Of a DNA stretch of 64,000 bases, positions 24,176-33,008 are shown piece after piece. The position numbers and the translations under genes were made by a program. Positions within the stretch are counted from its first letter, which is position 1. Each line of letters starts with the position of its first letter. Source of the stretch: CAZJYI01 sp964550025 (lineage in GTDB: Bacteria > Verrucomicrobiota > Kiritimatiellia > UBA8416 > CAYOBW01); assembly GCA_964550025.1 (NCBI GenBank), contig CAZJYI010000051.1, positions 1-64,000 on the forward strand, read 5' to 3'. The notes beneath the pieces are model-generated. The model was not told where the DNA came from. It ran no database searches and saw nothing but the letters and a program-made list of their open reading frames with translations.

Positions 24176-24691
24176 CCGAACACAATGCCGAGATAAGGCT
24201 TCTGGATGATAAACCTCTGACGGGAGATGACCGTGCCACGGTTGTCTCTAGAGACAGATTGTCGCATGCCATGTATGGCAATCTGTTGGCTGATCTTGTG
24301 GCGAATCCGGTTCATGGCAGGACGATTGCCCTTTTCGGAAGGTGGGGCCAATCGGCTCAAGGGTCCCAACTACGAGACCGAGTGGCTCCACAGCCACGAA
24401 GCCCTTCGTGTGTTTATCGCCGACCGCGTAGAACAAGATGCACTTGACGCTCTGATTCCTGATTTCTGCGAAACACTTAAGCGTCTGACGTATGACCCGA
24501 ATCAGGACTATGCGCACACAGCCGCAAGTGTCGTTACGCATTTGCCGGTGGTGACGGCGCAGCTACACAAACAGCTTTCCGACATCCGCAGGGAGAATCA
24601 GTCTGATTGGAAGGAGTCTGGGCAGGATACACGTTTGGAGGACTTCAAGGCCGCCTCTGGGGTAGAGACAATCAAGGGCAAGCCGGAGTAA
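24172..24691 (+). pseudogene. Remnant of a KAP-family P-loop NTPase gene, internally deleted and frameshifted
   Basis: The ATG at 24172 overlaps the hsdS stop. The first 58 codons read LLDDKPLTGDD, then LSHAMYGNLLADLV, then IALFGRWG, the start of a KAP NTPase immediately before the Walker A SGKS. Directly after FGRWG the sequence breaks. The frame runs on as nonsense to a stop at 24447, while another frame from about 24350 continues sensibly (GPNYETEWLHSHEALRVFI … VETIKGKPE) to 24691. So the ATPase core is deleted and two ends are joined out of frame. The 3' piece (about 110 residues) is of unknown family and could still be translated from an internal start. Confidence 0.7.
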
Positions 24692-27624
24692 TGTCTAGAC
24701 CATCAGAAGAGAACACAGTCCAAGCCTCGCTGATCCGCTATGCGGAGCAGAGGGGGTGGACGTATGTACGCCCGTCGGAAGCCGTGGCGCTGCGGAAGGG
24801 TGAAGGGGGATTGCTGTTCAACCGGATACTGGCAGAGAAGCTGGTTGAGCTGAATCCGGGGTTGATTGCCACCGACAGCGCCGACGACGTGATTCGACGG
24901 ATCGAAGCTGTAAGGAACACGATTGAAGGGAACGCCGAGATCCTAGCATGGCTGCGCGGGGAGCAGAGCGTGTATGACCAGGGCGAGAGACGCGAGCGAA
25001 ACGTGACCGTGGTTGATTTCGGAGCACTGGATCGAAACGTCTTCCATGTCACCGATGAGTGGCAGTACACGAACGGGCAGGAAACAAACCGTGCGGACGT
25101 GATGTTTCTGATCAACGGCATACCCGTTGCCATCGTGGAAACCAAGAATGCCACGAAGGCCAAGGGCATTGAGGAAGGTCTGGTTCAGATTCGGGAATAC
25201 CACCGCGAAACCCCGGAGATGCTCACCGCACCGCAGGTTTTCGACATCACGCATCTGATCGACTTCTACTACGGCGCGACGTGGAATCTCGACCGGAAGA
25301 ACCTGTTTGCATGGAGAACGGGTGCCGGCTCGCGGGGCCGCTCGCCCTCCAGTGACTCGTTTGAAGAACGAGTGAAGTCGTTCTTCGATCGGCGGCGTTT
25401 TCTGACGATGCTCAAGGAGTGGATCCTGTTTTACTACAAGGAGGACGAGTTCCAGAAGACCGTCCTCCGCCAGCACCAGACCCGCGCGGTCGACCGCATC
25501 CTTGCACGCTGTGCTGACGACACGAGGTCGACCGGTCTGATCTGGCACACCCAGGGGTCGGGCAAGACCTTCACCATGATAACGGCGGCCCGGCGCATTC
25601 TCCGGGATCGGGACTCGTTTGGAAAAGCAACCGTCATTCTGATGATCGACCGCAACGAACTCGAGGGGCAGCTTGCCGGCTGGGTGGAGCGTATCCTCGG
25701 CGAGATGTCCGCGCACGACATCAGCATCGAGCACGCCGCCAGCAAGCGGGCCCTCCGGGCGGTGCTGGCATCCGATTTCCGAGGGCTTGTCATCTCGATG
25801 ATCCACAAGTTCGATGGCATTCCGAAAGACGTCAACACCCGGACCAACATCTTCGTCTTGATCGATGAGGCCCACCGGACGACGGGCGGCGATCTCGGGA
25901 ACTACCTGCTTGGCGCTCTGCCGAATGCGACGCTGATCGGTTTCACGGGAACGCCCATCGACAGGACCGCCCATGGCAAGGGTACCTTCAAGGTCTTCGG
26001 CAGAGAGGACGAGCAGGGGTATCTCGACAAGTACTCTATTGCCGAGTCCATTGCGGACGGCACGACCGTGCCGCTGAAATACACGCTTGCTCCAAGCGAA
26101 ATCCGCGTTCCCCGCGAGCAACTCGAGGAGGAGTTCTTGAGTCTTGCGCAGGCGGAAGGCGTGAGCGACGTCGATGAGCTGAACCGGATCCTGGATCGTG
26201 CGATGCGGCTCAAGACGTTTCTAAAGGCTGCCGACCGCGTCGAGAAGGTGGCTGCTCTCGTGGCGGACCACTTCACGAGGAACGTCGAGCCCCTGGGTTA
26301 CAAGGCGTTCCTCGTCGCTGTCGACCGGGAGGCCTGTGCGCTATACAAGGAAGCGCTGGATAAGGTGTTGCCTTCAGAATACTCGGTGCCGATCTATACG
26401 TCCGCGCGGCACGACAGTGAGCGATACCCGCTCGTGTACCGGCACCAGGTTTCCCCCCCTGTAGAGAAGACCGCCCGCAAGCTGTTTCCAAAGGCGGATC
26501 GTCTGCCGAAGATCCTCATCGTGACCGACAAGCTGCTAACGGGATTTGATGCGCCGGTGCTCTATTGCATGTACCTCGACAAGCCGATGCGGGACCACGT
26601 CCTGTTGCAGGCGATCGCCCGAGTCAACCGGCCGTACGAACGGGACGCGGAGACGCAGAAACCGTGTGGTCTCGTCGTTGATTTCGTAGGCATCTTCGAG
26701 AAGCTGGAGGAAGCACTGGCGTTCGACTCGGATGTCGTGAGTGGCGTGATCGAAGACCTCGACCTGCTGTTGATCAGGTTCAGGGAACTTATGGCCGGTG
26801 CCGCGCAGCCGTACCTGGAGCTGTGCCGGGCGCCGGTTGACGACAAGGCGGTTGAGAAGGCCATTGATATACTCGCGAATCAGGAGAAACGGGAGGCGTT
26901 CTACAAGTTCTACAAGCAGCTCGAAACACTGTACGAGATTCTCTCGCCATCATCGAGGCTGCGCGATTTTGTCGATGACTTCGGGCGTCTGTCCCTTCTG
27001 TACCAAATTGTTCGGAATGCCTTCCGAAAGAGGACGCTCCTGTATGGCGATGTTGCCCGGAAGACCGAACTTTTGGTTCGTGAGAGAGCCGAGAGCTACG
27101 GCCTCGACACCACGCTTTCAACCGTGAAGATCGACGAGAGGACACTGGATGCGATCAAGGAGAGCACCAAGTCGGACAAGGTCAGGATCATCAACCTGGT
27201 GAACAGTGTCAGGAAGACCGTTCTTGAGGATGGTGGCAGCGATCCCTATCTGAAGCCGATCGGCGACCGTGCCGAAGCGATCATGGCGGCCTATGACGAG
27301 CGCCAGGAAACGACCGAAGAGGCCTTGAAGAAGGTGGAATCCCTGGTTCGGGAGATCGTCGAGGCACGCAGAGTTCGAGAGGAGACGGGGTTCGATCAGA
27401 CGACGTTCTCGCTCTTCTGGGCTCTGAAGCACAAGGATCTCGCCGATCCGGAAGGGACGGCCGTCATGGTTCGTGCTGTATTCGACAGGTTTCCACACCA
27501 CCAGCACAACGCGGCAGAGCTTCGCCAGCTGAAGGCGGAGTTGTACAAGACCCTCATGCCCCTCCTCGGCAAGGAAGGCATGATCCCGGTTGTGGAGCAA
27601 CTCCTGCGGGCGGTGGCGAAGTGA
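24691..27624 (+). CDS. hsdR: Type I restriction endonuclease/translocase subunit
   Basis: This 977-residue protein starts at the ATG in TAATG, overlapping the preceding stop. Longer frames start within the pseudogene. The N-terminal nuclease shows ADVMFLINGIPVAIVETKN, giving the D…ExK catalytic set. The superfamily 2 translocase follows with HTQGSGKTFTM (Walker A), LIDEAHRT (DEAH box), GFTGTPID and VTDKLLTGFDAP. The C-terminal helical region binds HsdM/S. All motifs look intact, so the system is probably active despite the decayed genes around it. Confidence 0.94.
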   Translation: MSRPSEENTVQASLIRYAEQRGWTYVRPSEAVALRKGEGGLLFNRILAEKLVELNPGLIATDSADDVIRRIEAVRNTIEGNAEILAWLRGEQSVYDQGERRERNVTVVDFGALDRNVFHVTDEWQYTNGQETNRADVMFLINGIPVAIVETKNATKAKGIEEGLVQIREYHRETPEMLTAPQVFDITHLIDFYYGATWNLDRKNLFAWRTGAGSRGRSPSSDSFEERVKSFFDRRRFLTMLKEWILFYYKEDEFQKTVLRQHQTRAVDRILARCADDTRSTGLIWHTQGSGKTFTMITAARRILRDRDSFGKATVILMIDRNELEGQLAGWVERILGEMSAHDISIEHAASKRALRAVLASDFRGLVISMIHKFDGIPKDVNTRTNIFVLIDEAHRTTGGDLGNYLLGALPNATLIGFTGTPIDRTAHGKGTFKVFGREDEQGYLDKYSIAESIADGTTVPLKYTLAPSEIRVPREQLEEEFLSLAQAEGVSDVDELNRILDRAMRLKTFLKAADRVEKVAALVADHFTRNVEPLGYKAFLVAVDREACALYKEALDKVLPSEYSVPIYTSARHDSERYPLVYRHQVSPPVEKTARKLFPKADRLPKILIVTDKLLTGFDAPVLYCMYLDKPMRDHVLLQAIARVNRPYERDAETQKPCGLVVDFVGIFEKLEEALAFDSDVVSGVIEDLDLLLIRFRELMAGAAQPYLELCRAPVDDKAVEKAIDILANQEKREAFYKFYKQLETLYEILSPSSRLRDFVDDFGRLSLLYQIVRNAFRKRTLLYGDVARKTELLVRERAESYGLDTTLSTVKIDERTLDAIKESTKSDKVRIINLVNSVRKTVLEDGGSDPYLKPIGDRAEAIMAAYDERQETTEEALKKVESLVREIVEARRVREETGFDQTTFSLFWALKHKDLADPEGTAVMVRAVFDRFPHHQHNAAELRQLKAELYKTLMPLLGKEGMIPVVEQLLRAVAK

Positions 27625-27753
27625 AACCACGGGAAGCTCTTCAGGAGCCTGATGTCCGTCTACATGCCCGATTGGGAAACGCGTGCTGACGAACTGCGGC
27701 AATCGGCACGGACCGCGGTACGGAAGCCTGCTACTCCTTCTTCAGCCCCTTGA
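27625..27753 (+). pseudogene. C-terminal scrap of a YgjP-like (DUF45) metallopeptidase gene
   Basis: Immediately after the hsdR stop, in the same frame, the sequence reads NHGKLFRSLMSVYMPDWETR and on to a stop at 27753. That resembles the C-terminus of YgjP-like M48-type peptidases (…H.k.F…l…MPDW..R), which often follow hsdR. No start or HExxH is present, so the rest was lost. It overlaps the 3' end of the ankyrin gene on the other strand. Confidence 0.45.
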
Positions 27754-28504
27754 GCAGCTCCACGGCCGCGGTCTGACCGCGTTGAATGGCGAAGGTGAGG
27801 GCGGTGTCGCCGTCGACGTCCTTCAGCGTTGGGTCGGCGCCCTTCTCGAGCAGAAGCCTGACGACCTCCGCGTGCCCCTCGGCCGCCGCGAACATGAGGG
27901 CCGTGAAACGCTCGTGACCGTCCTTGGCATTGACCTCCGCGCCGGCTTTGAGGAGGAGTTTCACGGTGGCGACGTTCGTCTCTTCCGGGCACGTCGACGC
28001 GAACATGAGGGCCGTGCGGTCGAGACCGTCTTTCTCGCCGACGCGCGCGCCGGCGTCGAGCAGGAGCTCGACTACCCTCGCGTGGCCGTTGAACGCGGCC
28101 AGCATCAGCGCGGTGTGTTGGAGCTTGCTCTTGGCATGCACGTCCGCCTTTGCGCTCAGCAACATGCCAACGACCTCGGTGTGGCCGTTTTCCGCTGCAT
28201 GCATCAGGGCGCTCTTGCCTTGCGCGTCGGCCGTGTTGCAGTCGCCGCCCGCGGCGAGACCGCGGCCCACGGTCTCCGCGTTGCCCTTGAGTGCGGCTTC
28301 GAGGAAGGCCTGTGGCGGAACGGGCTGGGGCGGCGGCTTGGGTGGTTCCGCCGGCGCGGGCGCCACGGCAACTTCGTCTGCGGGCTCCCGCGCGGCGTCG
28401 CCGGCGCTGTTCGCGCCCGTGTCCCGTTTGCAGCCGCCGGCGCCGGCCAATGAGAACGCTATGGCGAAGAGGGTGAGGTGTTTCCACGGGGGCGCTGTAG
28501 GCAT
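27731..28504 (-). CDS. Ankyrin-repeat lipoprotein
   Basis: This 257-residue protein has a lipoprotein signal (LTLFAIAFSLAGAGGC), so it is anchored in the membrane. A Pro/Ala-rich linker (PAEPPKPPPQPVPP) leads to about six ankyrin repeats (ALMHAAENGHTEVVGMLL, ALMLAAFNGHARVVELLL, ALMFAAAEGHAEVVRLLL). Ankyrin repeats bind proteins; the partner is unknown. It is a single gene downstream of the restriction island on the opposite strand. Confidence 0.88.
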   Translation of the reverse strand: MPTAPPWKHLTLFAIAFSLAGAGGCKRDTGANSAGDAAREPADEVAVAPAPAEPPKPPPQPVPPQAFLEAALKGNAETVGRGLAAGGDCNTADAQGKSALMHAAENGHTEVVGMLLSAKADVHAKSKLQHTALMLAAFNGHARVVELLLDAGARVGEKDGLDRTALMFASTCPEETNVATVKLLLKAGAEVNAKDGHERFTALMFAAAEGHAEVVRLLLEKGADPTLKDVDGDTALTFAIQRGQTAAVELLKGLKKE

Positions 28505-28669
28505 GCGGTGCTCCGATCTGTTTTGCGATGCGGTTCCTGGCGATGGCTATACCACGCAGGCCGGTTCGGTGGCAAGAACGAGCGCGCGGCTTCGAAGTGC
28601 GTTCTCCGGAGCGCGTGCAGGGAGGGTGGGGGGCGTTGTGGTGGGTGTACAGTCGGAATCCCAGATGTC

Positions 28670-28711
28670 AAATCTCAGATCTCAGAAGTCAGATCTCAGA
28701 AGTTCGAGATC
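28670..28711 (-). repeat. Six heptamer units at the end of the hydrogenase operon
   Basis: The plus strand reads AAATCTC, AGATCTC, AGAAGTC, AGATCTC, AGAAGTT, CGAGATC in strict 7-bp phase. The array covers the stop codon of the maturation-protease gene, so it supplies that protein's last residues. Confidence 0.6.
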
Positions 28712-29238
28712 GGGCGTCCCTCGTCGTGGTCGCGGTCTTTGTCGCAATCGCAGCCGATGGCGTGACCCGGTCGGGATTGGGCCGCACCGCCCAGCGCTTC
28801 TACCAGCCGTCTGACCGCCTCCTTCACCTCCGCCGTCACATCCGCTTCCATTGCCACTTGCGCAGGCTGGATGCCGACGAGCCAGGTTTCGGCGCCGCAG
28901 CGGTTGGCGAGGTACTGCGCGGCGAGCTCGAGGGAGAGGGCGTGGGTCGAGAGGCCACCGCTGCTGTCGTCGGGGCGGAAGACGCGGATCTCGCCCGGCT
29001 CGCCCCGGAAATCGACGGCGTCGACGAGCAGAACCGTGTCGGGGTGATGGGTGGCGATCTTCTCCAGGTAGTTCTCGGGTGCGACTCCGGCATCGATGCA
29101 CGGGAAAGTGCAGTTTCCCCGCAGGGCGTCCATCACCATCGGGCCGACCGCGTCATCGCCACGCAGGCGGTTGCCGACGCCGACGATGCAGACGCTGCCG
29201 CGGAGGATAGGGCGGAGGATGTTGGAGAGGGAGGTCAT
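28696..29238 (-). CDS. [NiFe] hydrogenase maturation endopeptidase, HycI/HyaD-like
   Basis: This 180-residue protein opens with the family's VCIVGVGNRLRGDDAVGP. The nickel-binding acidic residues lie at the D in RGDD and in CIDAG and VDAVDF. Members clip the C-terminus of the hydrogenase large subunit after nickel insertion. The large subunit encoded at 35931-37157 does carry a tail of about 45 residues after its last Cys pair, consistent with a need for it. Last gene of the hydrogenase operon, separated from the ferredoxin gene by a heptamer array. Its final residues are written by another small heptamer array. Confidence 0.9.
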   Translation of the reverse strand: MTSLSNILRPILRGSVCIVGVGNRLRGDDAVGPMVMDALRGNCTFPCIDAGVAPENYLEKIATHHPDTVLLVDAVDFRGEPGEIRVFRPDDSSGGLSTHALSLELAAQYLANRCGAETWLVGIQPAQVAMEADVTAEVKEAVRRLVEALGGAAQSRPGHAIGCDCDKDRDHDEGRPISNF

Positions 29239-29243
29239 CTAAG

Positions 29244-29376
29244 CGAATAGCGAACGTCGAACATCGAACGTCGAACGTTGAACACCGAACGTCGAACACT
29301 GAACGTCGAACGTCGAACGTTGAACACCGAACATCGAACGTTGAACATCGAACATCGAATGTTGAGCACTGAGCAC
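29244..29376. repeat. Tandem array of nineteen degenerate 7-bp units (YGAACRY)
   Basis: Nineteen consecutive heptamers fit CGAACGT, CGAACAT, TGAACAC and close variants without a phase break. They fill the gap between the ferredoxin-like and protease genes inside the hydrogenase operon. The array ends 6 bases from the protease start codon, so it forms that gene's upstream region and replaces a normal Shine-Dalgarno context. Similar heptads lie at 28670-28711, 54779-55030 and 59928-60076. Confidence 0.85.
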
Positions 29377-29390
29377 TGGGGAAGGGCGGG

Positions 29391-30002
29391 CTAGACGACG
29401 AAGACGGTCTTGCGGCGGCACTTGGGGCATTGCATGCTGACGCGACCGGTTCGTTGTGTGACGCCGTCGTCGGGCGTAACGTCCTGGTCGACCACTGAGA
29501 GTCTATCATGTGCGGCCAGGATGAGCGTGGGGTTGGTGAAGGCCAGGGGGCCGAGTCGCCGGGCAATCCAGCGAATCTGGTCCTTGGGGGCAATGATACA
29601 CCCGCAGCTCTCGCACAGGAGGAGCTCTTTCTCGACGCGTTCTTCGAAGTCCTCGGGTTTGAAGCCCGCGTAGTCGAACTCGTTGGTCATCGTGATGCCC
29701 TTTTCCGACGTGCAGTAGCGTTCGCACTGCCCGCAGCAGATGCACCAGTCGAGATGTTGTACAAGTGTGCGCGTCGGTGTTCCCGATTCCACGTCGTCGG
29801 TCAACTCGATGCACTCGGCGGGGCAGACCTCGGCGCAGGCTCCGCAGCCGATGCAGTCCTCCTCGTGGTAGCGCGGCCGGCCGCGAAAGGCCTCGCTGGG
29901 CTCGAACGGCTCTTTCGGGTAACGCGTGGTGTAGGGGCGGGAGAAGAGCGACTTCACCGCCAGTTTGAGGATTCTCAGTTGCAGAAGGCACGGCAGTTTC
30001 AC
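29391..30002 (-). CDS. NuoI/MbhN-like 2[4Fe-4S] subunit with extra Cys-rich tail
   Basis: This 203-residue protein has two ferredoxin motifs, CIGCGACAEVCP and CICCGQCERYC, which would carry electrons between the input module and the hydrogenase core. It has an NuoI-type N-terminus (SRPYTTRYPKEP). After residue 140 there is an added segment with two CxxC pairs (CESC, CPKC), like a zinc ribbon, that ordinary MbhN/NuoI proteins lack. The ATG follows the MrpG stop in a 4-base overlap. Confidence 0.88.
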   Translation of the reverse strand: MKLPCLLQLRILKLAVKSLFSRPYTTRYPKEPFEPSEAFRGRPRYHEEDCIGCGACAEVCPAECIELTDDVESGTPTRTLVQHLDWCICCGQCERYCTSEKGITMTNEFDYAGFKPEDFEERVEKELLLCESCGCIIAPKDQIRWIARRLGPLAFTNPTLILAAHDRLSVVDQDVTPDDGVTQRTGRVSMQCPKCRRKTVFVV

Positions 30003-30364
30003 GACGCGTCCTCCTCCTCTTCATCCACACCCGGTTCGTGATCCTCGGCGTAGCGATCGATGACGCTCTTCTCCCAGAGCTCTACGCCGGAGGCGTGGGC
30101 GCCCCGCGCCAGGGCGTGGGCCGCGGTGGGGGAGGTGATGAGAATGAACATCATACAGAGCAGGGCCTTGAAGAGGGTTGCCGTCGATTCGCCGCAGGCC
30201 ATGATCATGACACTGATCAGGACGAGGCAGGTTCCGAGCGTCACGCATTTCGTTCCGGCCTGGAGGCGGTTGTAGGCGTCGGGCAGACGAATGAGCCCGA
30301 TGCACCCGAAAACGTTGAACGCCAGCCCCGCGACCAGGGCGATGATGCCTAGGACGTTACTCAT
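29999..30364 (-). CDS. mrpG: Mrp-type antiporter subunit G (MbhC-like)
   Basis: This 121-residue membrane protein has three hydrophobic helices and the MnhG signature region GCIGLIRLPDAYNRLQAGTKC. The ATG at 30364 overlaps the MrpF gene. It is a small helper subunit of the Na+/H+ antiporter part. The acidic C-terminus (DEEEEDAS) is cytoplasmic. Confidence 0.88.
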   Translation of the reverse strand: MSNVLGIIALVAGLAFNVFGCIGLIRLPDAYNRLQAGTKCVTLGTCLVLISVMIMACGESTATLFKALLCMMFILITSPTAAHALARGAHASGVELWEKSVIDRYAEDHEPGVDEEEEDAS

Positions 30365-30614
30365 CGAATCCCTTACCCTCCAGGTGTTTGGACAGCGCGA
30401 TGGCGCCGATGAAGCTGAGGATTGCCCACGCGATGCCCACGTTGAGGTAGTAGTCTTTGCCGGTCTCCAGGGAGAGAACGGCGGCGAAGCAGACCATGAC
30501 GATGCCGAGGATGTCGATGGCGATGGCCCGGTCCGGTGTCGTTGGGCCGCGGCCGATGCGGTACAGGCACATCCCGCAGCAGGCCAGCAGTGCGACACAG
30601 GCAAAAGCAAACAT
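30357..30614 (-). CDS. mrpF: Mrp-type antiporter subunit F (MbhB-like)
   Basis: This 85-residue protein has three transmembrane helices and the MnhF hallmark RIGRGPTTPDRAIAIDILG. Length and motif are typical. It overlaps mrpG by 8 bases. Confidence 0.88.
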   Translation of the reverse strand: MFAFACVALLACCGMCLYRIGRGPTTPDRAIAIDILGIVMVCFAAVLSLETGKDYYLNVGIAWAILSFIGAIALSKHLEGKGFDE

Positions 30615-30629
30615 TACCTTACCTCCCGG

Positions 30630-31163
30630 TCATTCGAAAATGCGTTGCAGGAACCACTCAAAGCGCCCGATGATGCTCTTGGCCGCCTCGTCGGAATCCT
30701 CGGTTTCCACAAAAATCCAGTGCACGTACAGTGTGCCGTCCGCCAGGGCATTCACGGTCAGCGTTCCCGGCGTCAGTGTGATCGAGTTGGCGAGCATCGT
30801 GATGGCGGCGGGCTTCTTCAGGTTTGTTTTCACTTTCACGATGCCGGGGCGGATCGGCATGTCGGGGTGCATGACGCGATAGGCCACGTCGACATTGGCC
30901 TTCACGATGTACCCCGCGAGGACAACGGCGTAGCACAGGAGCCAGAAGATCCGTTCGGGGTCGATCCAGACCGCGTCTTCGTCGGGGATGACCTCCCGCA
31001 TCAGGAACGTAGCGAGGAGCGCCATGAGGACCCCTACCAGGACGTCCTGCCAGCCGCCCGTCAGGATGCCCCACAGTGAGGCGCCGCCCGCTTGCGGGTC
31101 GAACGGCCACACCAGCAGGACCCACACAACCAGTAGCAGGAAAAACAGCTCCAGTTTCTTCAT
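30630..31163 (-). CDS. mrpE: Mrp-type antiporter subunit E (MbhA-like)
   Basis: This 177-residue protein has two or three N-terminal hydrophobic helices (LELFFLLLVVWVLLVWPF, VLVGVLMALLATFLM). A soluble domain follows with NSITLTPGTLTV, the signature of MnhE proteins. Start ATG at 31163, directly after the MrpD gene. Confidence 0.88.
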   Translation of the reverse strand: MKKLELFFLLLVVWVLLVWPFDPQAGGASLWGILTGGWQDVLVGVLMALLATFLMREVIPDEDAVWIDPERIFWLLCYAVVLAGYIVKANVDVAYRVMHPDMPIRPGIVKVKTNLKKPAAITMLANSITLTPGTLTVNALADGTLYVHWIFVETEDSDEAAKSIIGRFEWFLQRIFE

Positions 31164-31164
31164 C

Positions 31165-32625
31165 TCAGCCTCGGAATACGCCTTTCATCAAGGCCTGTAC
31201 GGCCGGCTCGATAACAAACGGTTTGCCCCATCCGCCCACTACGGCCAGCGCGGTCACGATGCACAGGGCGGCAAGCAGGATCATCGCCGTCCGCATCAGC
31301 ACGGGCACTTCCTGTATGTTGCCCATGGCGCTCTTCGCGGATTCGAAAAAGGCGTAGCGCTGGACTTTCAGGAACGAGGCCAGCGTGAGCAGACTCACCA
31401 GCACGGCCGCGAGTGCCATCCAGTGCTGCCTGGCTTCCACACAGGCCATGACGATGATCAGTTTGCTCCAGAAACCGTTGAAGGGCGGAATGCCGGCAAT
31501 CGACATGGATGCTACGAGCGACGTGTTGGCCGTGACCGGCATGGCCTCGTTCAGCCCGCCGAGCCGCTTCAGGTCGCGCGTTTCGGTGGCATACTCGACG
31601 GCGCCCGCGTTGAGGAAGAGCAGGGATTTGAACATGGAGTGGTTGACCATGTGGAACAGGCCGCCGGCGATGCCGAGCGGCGTGCCGAGGCCCAGTCCGA
31701 GCGCGACGTAGCCGATCTGGCTGATGCTGTGGTAGGCAAAGAGCCGTTTCATGTCCCACTGGCCGATGGCCAGCATCACGCCTGCGACCATCGATACGCA
31801 GCCGAGGATACGAAGAACCAGCAGGACCTGCGGCGACGCGCCGAACACATTGAAAATCAGCCGGCAGAGCACGTAGATGCCCAAGGCCTTGATCACGACG
31901 CCGGAAAGCATGGCCGACACCGGGGCGGGTGCTGAGGGATGGGCATCGGGCAGCCAGGCGTGGAAGGGAACGAGGGCCGCTTTGAGCCCGAAGCCACAGA
32001 TGAACAGGGCCATCGCGAAGACTACCGTCTTCCCGTCCCCTAGCTTCAGCAGCTCGGCCACACGCTCCATGTTGAGGTTGCCGGTCATGCCGTAGACCAA
32101 GGCGATGCCGATGAGAATCAGGGCGGAGGCGACGCCGCCGAGAACGGCGTACTTGAACGAGGCCTCGAGTTCCTCGTGCTCGCATCCGAAGGCCACCAGC
32201 GCGTATGACGCAATCGCGGCGATCTCCATGAAGACGAAGAGGTTGAACAGGTCACCGGTGATCACGACGCCGTTCATGCCGCCCACCATGAAGAGGAACA
32301 GCGCGTAGTAGCGCGCCTTGGCCGTGTAGCGTTCCATGTAGGACACCGAGAACAGGGTGGCGCTGAGCCCGATCACGTTGATGGCCAGCAGCATCAGCGC
32401 TGTCAGGCCGTCCAGGCGCAGGTCGATGCCCATGTCCGTTCCCCACCCGCCGACGTGGTACAATGCGCTGCGTCCCACGGTGGCCGCGGCCATGGCCATA
32501 AGGAGGGCCATCGTCGCGTTTCCGACCGCGTCCGGTATCCATTTCCAGCGTCGTGCGAGCACGGGAATCAGGAATGCCGCGCCGAGCGGGATGGCGACGA
32601 ACAGCGGTATTGCTTGGTTGATCAT
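31165..32625 (-). CDS. mrpD: Mrp-type antiporter subunit D (NuoN/M-like proton channel)
   Basis: This 486-residue protein has about 14 transmembrane helices. The conserved antiporter-family glutamate and lysine regions are seen in VFMEIAAIASYALVAFGCEHEELEASFKY and in AALVPFHAWLPDAHPSAPAPVSAMLSG, with a discontinuous-helix His region (FAYHSISQIGYVALG). It conducts H+ or Na+ driven by the hydrogenase. A second homologue is encoded at 34075-35931. Confidence 0.92.
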   Translation of the reverse strand: MINQAIPLFVAIPLGAAFLIPVLARRWKWIPDAVGNATMALLMAMAAATVGRSALYHVGGWGTDMGIDLRLDGLTALMLLAINVIGLSATLFSVSYMERYTAKARYYALFLFMVGGMNGVVITGDLFNLFVFMEIAAIASYALVAFGCEHEELEASFKYAVLGGVASALILIGIALVYGMTGNLNMERVAELLKLGDGKTVVFAMALFICGFGLKAALVPFHAWLPDAHPSAPAPVSAMLSGVVIKALGIYVLCRLIFNVFGASPQVLLVLRILGCVSMVAGVMLAIGQWDMKRLFAYHSISQIGYVALGLGLGTPLGIAGGLFHMVNHSMFKSLLFLNAGAVEYATETRDLKRLGGLNEAMPVTANTSLVASMSIAGIPPFNGFWSKLIIVMACVEARQHWMALAAVLVSLLTLASFLKVQRYAFFESAKSAMGNIQEVPVLMRTAMILLAALCIVTALAVVGGWGKPFVIEPAVQALMKGVFRG

Positions 32626-32644
32626 GGCCTGTTACCGATCCGGA

Positions 32645-33007
32645 TTACCCCTTCAATTTCCGCATTTCAGTGATATCAAACGTTCCGTAGCGCTCGTAGA
32701 GCCGAATGCAAATCGCGACCATCAGGGCCAGCACGCCGAGACTGATGACGATCGACGTCAGGACCATGGCCTGGGGCAGGGGATCCACGGCCTGCGCTGC
32801 GAACTCTGACGCCTTGACGCCCTCTTCCAGGATCGGAGCGAGTGCCATGTCGCCGCCCTTCGGGGCACGGTACCCGATCAGCACCAGCAGCAGGTTGATG
32901 CCGTATTCCATAACGGCCAGGCTGACCACGATCTTGACGACGTTCTTCTTCACGACGACGCCGTAGAGGCCGATCATGATGAGGACGAAGCACAGTGCGT
33001 AGATCAT
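32645..33007 (-). CDS. mrpC: Mrp-type antiporter subunit C (NuoK-like, MbhG-like)
   Basis: This 120-residue protein has three transmembrane helices with the NuoK/MnhC pattern LIMIGLYGVVVKKNVVKIVVSLAVMEYGINLLLV and the later DPLPQAMVLTSIVISL segment. It lies between subunits D and B in normal Mrp gene order. Confidence 0.9.
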   Translation of the reverse strand: MIYALCFVLIMIGLYGVVVKKNVVKIVVSLAVMEYGINLLLVLIGYRAPKGGDMALAPILEEGVKASEFAAQAVDPLPQAMVLTSIVISLGVLALMVAICIRLYERYGTFDITEMRKLKG

Positions 33008-33008
33008 G

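Noticed and set aside
24607..24690. Longer HsdR start at 24607
   Set aside because: It lies inside the broken KAP gene. The TAATG overlap at 24691 matches the coupling used throughout this operon.
29244..29376. CRISPR array
   Set aside because: Units are only 7 bp with no spacers, and no cas genes are present.
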